NCBI RefSeq assembly: GCF_001418655.1 | Contig: NZ_LIQZ01000008.1 | Coordinates: 1 to 42,615, forward strand | Direction of reading: 5' to 3' | From: Streptomyces phaeochromogenes | Lineage (GTDB): Bacteria; Actinomycetota; Actinomycetes; Streptomycetales; Streptomycetaceae | DNA: 42,615 nt | Shown: positions 39,120 to 42,615 of the stretch, piece by piece | Numbering within the stretch: the stretch's first letter is position 1 | Layout of the letters: every line of letters begins with the position of its first letter | Notes under the pieces: generated by a model | Databases searched by the model: none | Seen by the model: only the letters and a program-made list of their open reading frames with translations | Told to the model about the DNA's origin: nothing | Position numbers and translations under genes: made by a program

Positions 39120-40085
39120 ATGGACATCAGCGTGGTTGCCGCGGCACGAGAGGACGACAGCCCGGTCGACGAGCCGTTGCGGGTGGCCGCGGTGGCCGAC
39201 CGGCTCGGGTACCGCGAGGTGTGGGCCGGTGAGGGGCCCACCTGGGACGCGTTCGTGCTCGCCACGGCGATCGGGCTCGCCACCGAGCGCGTCACGTTGA
39301 CCGCCGGGCCGGTTCCCGTCTCCGTACGAGACCCGTTGACGATCGCCAGAGGCGCGGCGTCGGCCGCCGCGGTGATCGGCCGCCCGGTCGGGGTGGCGCT
39401 GGGGACGTCCAGCAAACGGGTGGTCGAGGGCGTCCACGGCCGGCCCCGCACTCGGCCCGCCGCCGCACTGGCGCAGTCAGCCGAGGCGGTACGCGGTCTC
39501 ATGCACGGCGAACCCGGCCAAGCGATCGTGCCCGGAAGCACCTTCCGCCGACGTCAGCAGCCGCCCGGAGGCCCGCTCACCGTGGCGGCGTTCGGAGACC
39601 GCGCGATCGCCGTGGCCGCCGCGCACGCCGACCGCATGCTCCTCGACGTCGTCTCCCCGGAGCAAGTCCGCACCCTGCGCGCCAAGTTGACCGCCGCCGC
39701 GGAACTCGCCGGCCGGACGCCGCCGCGACTGGCCGCCTGGCTGCCCGCGGCCGTCGACCCCGAACCCGAGTCCCTCCGGCAGATCCTGCGGAGCATCGTC
39801 GGCTACCTGACGGTCCCGGGATACAGCGACGTGTTCACCGCGGCCGGCTTCGGCGAGGCGGTCGGCCTCGCCCGCTCCGAGGCCACTCCGGAAACCCTCC
39901 TCGCAGCAGTCCCACCCGAGGCCGCCAACACGCTCGCCCTGGTGGGAGACGCCCCCACCGTCCGCGCCCGCATCGACGCGTACGCCGACGCCGGCCTCGA
40001 CGAGATCGCCGTGGTCCCGGCCACGGCGGGCGACCCGGCGGGGGAGCGGACGCTGACGGCGTTGGCGGACCTGGTGTCCGGGTGA
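39120..40085 (+). CDS. LLM-class (F420-dependent-type) oxidoreductase
   Basis: A 321-residue TIM-barrel flavin/F420 enzyme of the luciferase-like family: DISVVAAAREDDS, ADRLGYREVWAGEGPTWDAFVLATAIGLATERVTLTAGPVPVSVRDPLTIARGAA, VGVALGTSS, VAAFGDRAIAVAAAHADRMLLDVVSPEQV and the C-terminal ALVGDAPTVRARIDAYADAGLDEIAVVP. Probably uses F420, common in actinobacteria; substrate unknown. ATG 39120 is chosen because of the leaderless promoter; in-frame ATG 39114 and GTG 39111 lie within or beside the -10. Confidence 0.9.
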   Translation: MDISVVAAAREDDSPVDEPLRVAAVADRLGYREVWAGEGPTWDAFVLATAIGLATERVTLTAGPVPVSVRDPLTIARGAASAAAVIGRPVGVALGTSSKRVVEGVHGRPRTRPAAALAQSAEAVRGLMHGEPGQAIVPGSTFRRRQQPPGGPLTVAAFGDRAIAVAAAHADRMLLDVVSPEQVRTLRAKLTAAAELAGRTPPRLAAWLPAAVDPEPESLRQILRSIVGYLTVPGYSDVFTAAGFGEAVGLARSEATPETLLAAVPPEAANTLALVGDAPTVRARIDAYADAGLDEIAVVPATAGDPAGERTLTALADLVSG

Positions 40086-40123
40086 GGGAGACGGACGAGG
40101 CCCGCCCCCTGCATCATGGCCGG

Positions 40124-40642
40124 ATGAGTGATCGTGAGGAACTGCCGACGGCGGTCGACGCGGAGGCGCTGCTCGCGCTGGCCGAGGGGCACCACGCGCG
40201 CGGGACACGGGCGTTGGGCACCCGCGAGGCCAGTGGTCATCTGGTGAAGGTGTACGCGATCGAGGCGCCCGGGCGCGTCGTGACGGATCGGGACGGGGCG
40301 GCGGCGCTGCGGATCGCCGGAGCGCATCTGGCGCTCGGGCGTGCCCGTGGGTCGCTGGGGCTCGCCGTACTGCTCGTGCACGCGGGAGGCGACGGGGACT
40401 ATGTCCTCGTCAGCAACTGGATCGAGGGATACATGTCCGACCTGGCGGTCTTCACCGGCCCGGCCGGGCAGCCCGAACTGCTGCGGCCCGGGCGGGTGGG
40501 GCTCGCGCCCTGCGTCTGGGAAGCCGCCGTCCTGGCCCATGAGCGCGACGCGTTCACGCGGCACGTCCTCGACGGCAGTGGCCCGGTGGCGGACCGGCTG
40601 GCCGCGTGGGGCGCGGACACCATGGCCGGGGACGTCCGATGA
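40124..40642 (+). CDS. Conserved hypothetical protein
   Basis: A 172-residue soluble protein that I cannot assign. It has an N-terminal helix (AVDAEALLALAEGHHARGTRAL), a central segment HLVKVYAIEAPGRVVTD, a mixed region ending DYVLVSNWIEGYMSDLAVF, and a C-terminal helix with a VWEAAVLAHERDAFTRHVLDG block. ATG 40124 is preceded by CATCAT-GGCCGG, a leaderless-type arrangement; a GTG at 40082 overlaps the previous stop and would add 14 residues. Its stop overlaps the next acetyltransferase as ATGA. Confidence 0.8.
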   Translation: MSDREELPTAVDAEALLALAEGHHARGTRALGTREASGHLVKVYAIEAPGRVVTDRDGAAALRIAGAHLALGRARGSLGLAVLLVHAGGDGDYVLVSNWIEGYMSDLAVFTGPAGQPELLRPGRVGLAPCVWEAAVLAHERDAFTRHVLDGSGPVADRLAAWGADTMAGDVR

Positions 40643-41106
40643 CGGGCGCTCCACGTGTGAGGCACGCACGCCCCGCCGACCTGCCGCGTGTCGCCGAACT
40701 GGCTGCGGAGCACGCCTCGTACGAGAAGTCCGCACCGCCGGTCCCCGACCTCGCCGAACGGCTCGAAGTCCTTCTCTTCGGCACGCCGGCACCGCGGTTG
40801 AGGTGCCTCGTGGCGGAGTCGCCGGACGGCGAGGTCGTCGGCTACGCCACCTGTGCGCCCGAACTCTCCACCTGGGAGGGCCGCGAGTACCTCACCATGG
40901 ACTGTCTCTTCCTTCGCGACGGCAACCGGGGCCTGGGCCTCGGCGCCGCGCTGATGGACGCCGTGGTGGCCGAGGCGCTGGACCTCGGTCTGACCGAGGT
41001 CCAGTGGCAGACCCCCGCATGGAACGAGGGCGCGATCCGCTTCTACGACCGCCTCGGCGCACGCGCCAAGGAGAAACTCCGCTACTTCCTGCCGGTGCAG
41101 GGCTGA
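40639..41106 (+). CDS. GNAT-family N-acetyltransferase
   Basis: A 155-residue acetyltransferase: RHARPADLPRVAELAAEHASYEKS at the N-terminus, the strand GEVVGYATCAPELSTWEGREYLTMDCLFL, the acetyl-CoA loop DGNRGLGLGAALMDAVV, and WQTPAWNEGAIRFYDRLGARAKEKLRYFL. This pattern resembles spermidine/diamine-type acetyltransferases, but the substrate is not certain. GGGGA precedes the ATG; 4-nt overlap with the upstream gene suggests joint expression. Confidence 0.93.
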   Translation: MTGAPRVRHARPADLPRVAELAAEHASYEKSAPPVPDLAERLEVLLFGTPAPRLRCLVAESPDGEVVGYATCAPELSTWEGREYLTMDCLFLRDGNRGLGLGAALMDAVVAEALDLGLTEVQWQTPAWNEGAIRFYDRLGARAKEKLRYFLPVQG

Positions 41107-41125
41107 GCCGCCGAGTCGCCGAAGC

Positions 41126-41152
41126 GTCCGTCCGCGCCCGCCGCGGGCGGAC
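41126..41152. terminator. Hairpin terminator between GNAT and LacI genes
   Basis: Stem of 11 bp with one G-U pair: GTCCGTCCGCG (41126-41136), loop of 5 nt, CGCGGGCGGAC (41142-41152). It sits between two convergent stops (41106 and 41162). Confidence 0.75.
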
Positions 41153-41161
41153 TCTTCCTGC

Positions 41162-42190
41162 TCAGGACAGAGGCGCCGTCGACCCCCTGATGACCACCCT
41201 GCAGGGCAGGGTCTCGACCCCCGAGCGCTGCGCCCCGGCGATCGCGGTGAACAGCGCGTGCGCGGCGGCACGGCCCACCTGTTCCAGGTTCATGTCGACG
41301 CTCGTCAGGGGCGGTCGGGACGCGGAGGTCAGGACCTGCCAGTTGTCGAAGCCCATGACCGCCACCTCCTCCGGCACACGGTGGCCGCGCTCGCGCAGTA
41401 CGTCCATGACACCGCGCGCGATCTGATCGCTTCCGCACAGGACGGCGTCCACGTCAGGGTGCTGGTCGAGCAGCATCGCGGTGGCCGCCCGGCCCCAGCC
41501 CTCCGACCACACCCCGAACCGAGGCTCGCCGACGAGGGCGAGGCCGGCGTCGGCGAGTGCGGCCAGGGCACCCTCGGACCGCTCCTGCGAGGCGAGGTAC
41601 CCGGGGTCACCGGTGATGTGCGCGATCCGCGTACGACCGCAGGCGAGCAGATGCTCCACCGCGATCCGCCCGGCGCCCACACTGTCCGGGACGATCGACA
41701 GATCCGCGGGATCCTCGGACGGCGCGTACGCGTAGACGACGGGGACGGGCAGTTCGCGGCCCAGTGACGGACGCGGATCGGTCCGGCTGCCCACCACGAT
41801 GAGACCGTCGACCCGGCGGCCGAGCAGCGCGCGGACATGGTGCTGCTCACGGATCGCGTCACCACGGGCGTCGCAGAGGAACACGGCGACCTCGCCGGCG
41901 CCGAACGCGTCCTCGGCACCCATGAGGATCGGGATGCTGAACCGGCCCTCCAGGTCGCTGGTGAGCAGCCCGACCGTGCCCGTCCGCCCGGCCAGCAGAC
42001 CACGCGCCACCTGATTGGGTCGGAACGACAACCGCTCGGCCGCCTCGATCACCCGCTGTCTCGTCTCCGCCCGCACCTGGCTGCGGCCGTTGAGGGCCTT
42101 GGAAGCGGTGGCGATGGACACGCCCGCCAGCCTCGCGACGTCGCTGAGCGTGGCGGGCTGCGAACGAGAGGGGCCGGTGGCCTGTGCCAT
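41162..42190 (-). CDS. LacI-family transcriptional regulator
   Basis: A 342-residue repressor. The helix-turn-helix is textbook (TLSDVARLAGVSIATASKALNGRSQVRAETRQRVIEAAERLSFRPNQVARGL, about residues 14-63). The periplasmic-binding-like sensor domain shows TVGLLTSDL, GRRVDGLIVVGS, VPVVYAY, GRIAVEHLLACGRTRIAHITGDP, AVLCGSDQIARGVMDVL and VAVMGFDNWQVLTSASRPPLTSVDMNLEQVGRAA. It should bind a sugar and control the divergent lipoprotein gene. CAGGAG precedes ATG 42190. Two matching operators lie in the divergent gap. Confidence 0.96.
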   Translation of the reverse strand: MAQATGPSRSQPATLSDVARLAGVSIATASKALNGRSQVRAETRQRVIEAAERLSFRPNQVARGLLAGRTGTVGLLTSDLEGRFSIPILMGAEDAFGAGEVAVFLCDARGDAIREQHHVRALLGRRVDGLIVVGSRTDPRPSLGRELPVPVVYAYAPSEDPADLSIVPDSVGAGRIAVEHLLACGRTRIAHITGDPGYLASQERSEGALAALADAGLALVGEPRFGVWSEGWGRAATAMLLDQHPDVDAVLCGSDQIARGVMDVLRERGHRVPEEVAVMGFDNWQVLTSASRPPLTSVDMNLEQVGRAAAHALFTAIAGAQRSGVETLPCRVVIRGSTAPLS

Positions 42191-42259
42191 GGGGGTTACT
42201 CCTGTCTCGCGTCACGTGCCGACGCCGTTGAGGGTGCACGCCGCCCGGAAAACAGTACG

Positions 42260-42274
42260 CGAAACCGTTTCGGT
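42260..42274. promoter_or_regulatory. LacI-type operator 1
   Basis: CGAAACCGTTTCG (42260-42272) is a perfect palindrome around a central C. With the next two bases it contains AAACCGTTTCGGT, which recurs as AAACCTTTTCGGT in operator 2. It lies 70 nt upstream of the LacI start, suited to autoregulation. Confidence 0.65.
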
Positions 42275-42328
42275 CCCGATGCTTCCCCGGGTTTGACGAA
42301 TCCCCATAAGCCGTTACTTGCAAGGGGA

Positions 42329-42357
42329 TTGACGGGTCGTGAGTCGCGTCCTAGCGT
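42329..42357 (+). promoter_or_regulatory. Promoter of the LacI-controlled lipoprotein gene
   Basis: TTGACG (42329-42334), 17-nt spacer, TAGCGT (42352-42357): the best vegetative-type promoter in the window. Transcription should start near 42363, leaving a leader of about 117 nt. Confidence 0.7.
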
Positions 42358-42362
42358 CGCAG

Positions 42363-42379
42363 AAAACCTTTTCGGTTTT
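42363..42379. promoter_or_regulatory. LacI-type operator 2 over the transcription start
   Basis: AAAACC-TTTTC-GGTTTT, an interrupted palindrome sharing 12 of 13 core bases with operator 1. It covers the predicted +1 of the divergent gene, a classical position for repression. Confidence 0.7.
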
Positions 42380-42479
42380 GTTTCCTTCACGGGGTTCTTC
42401 GCAGAGTTCAGTGCCACCACATCCATCGTCCCGACCGGCCGGCCCGCCCTGGGCCCGCCGCACACGAGGGGGATCGACC

Positions 42480-42615
42480 ATGGGGAGCACGGCCGGACCG
42501 CTTGGACACACACGCCGCCTCGTCACCGGTGCCGTCGCACTGCTTGCCGCCGCGAGCCTGGTCACCGCATGCGGATCGGGGGAAGACGACTCGGGCGGCG
42601 GCAAGCAGTGCGACG
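42480..42615 (+). CDS. Lipoprotein, probable solute-binding protein, N-terminal part
   Basis: The first 45 codons of a gene that continues beyond the window. A basic start, a hydrophobic core (LVTGAVALLAAASLVTA) and lipobox LVTAC are followed by the flexible acidic/Gly linker typical of actinobacterial ABC-transporter binding lipoproteins. GAGGGGG precedes the ATG. Position beside a LacI regulator with operators suggests the first gene of a sugar (or other small solute) uptake operon; the ligand cannot be read from this fragment. Confidence 0.8.
   Translation, partial: MGSTAGPLGHTRRLVTGAVALLAAASLVTACGSGEDDSGGGKQCD

Overview
The window is about 42.6 kb of very GC-rich DNA with dense genes, frequent 4-nt ATGA/GTGA overlaps, GTG starts and strong third-position GC. 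Protein families (DUF4360 and NlpC secreted proteins, Tat-exported PhoD, LLM/F420-type oxidoreductase, SigE-family sigma factor, many two-domain DUF proteins) point to a Streptomyces or close relative. It looks chromosomal. I see no transposase, integrase, tRNA, rRNA or CRISPR array.

Layout. 1-5.8 kb: the end of a lipoprotein gene, then a minus-strand operon (sodium:solute symporter, SigE-family sigma factor, single-span membrane protein) divergent from a plus-strand operon (DUF3311, CstA carbon-starvation/pyruvate transporter, YbdD-type small protein). 5.9-11.3 kb: an FtsX-type ABC exporter pair divergent from a NarL-type histidine kinase and response regulator, with a dyad between them. 11.4-13 kb: a double-DUF427 protein and a DeoR regulator. 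13.1-22.1 kb: a complete aerobic CO dehydrogenase locus. coxM-coxS-coxL-xdhC-coxD-coxE run on the minus strand, and a LysR regulator and coxG on the plus strand. CoxL carries the AYxCSFR loop of genuine (form I) CO dehydrogenase. Two near-identical 28-nt boxes sit against the -35 elements of the coxM and coxG promoters.

22.2-31.9 kb: accessory metabolism and secreted proteins (GNAT, SRPBCC, PhoD phosphatase, DUF4360 protein, primase-like hypothetical, ComB-like phosphatase, NlpC/P60-DUF2690 protein, Tat-exported KstD-like flavoprotein). The non-coding stretches here are rich in repeats and palindromes. 31.9-36.8 kb: a three-gene signalling module of a PknG-like kinase with a TPR-like tail, a four-span GlnX-like membrane sensor and a solute-binding lipoprotein. 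It mirrors mycobacterial pknG-glnX-glnH, but the binding protein appears to be of a different family. 37-42.6 kb: cupin, metallophosphatase, LLM oxidoreductase, a conserved hypothetical, GNAT, and a LacI regulator divergent from a lipoprotein gene that runs off the end. That intergenic region holds a textbook promoter and two matching operators.

The strongest candidates for something not yet described are the duplicated cox regulatory box with its LysR regulator, the variant PknG sensor module, the XdhC-YHS fusion, the phased 11-bp repeats before the DUF4360 gene, and a recurring leaderless-start signature.
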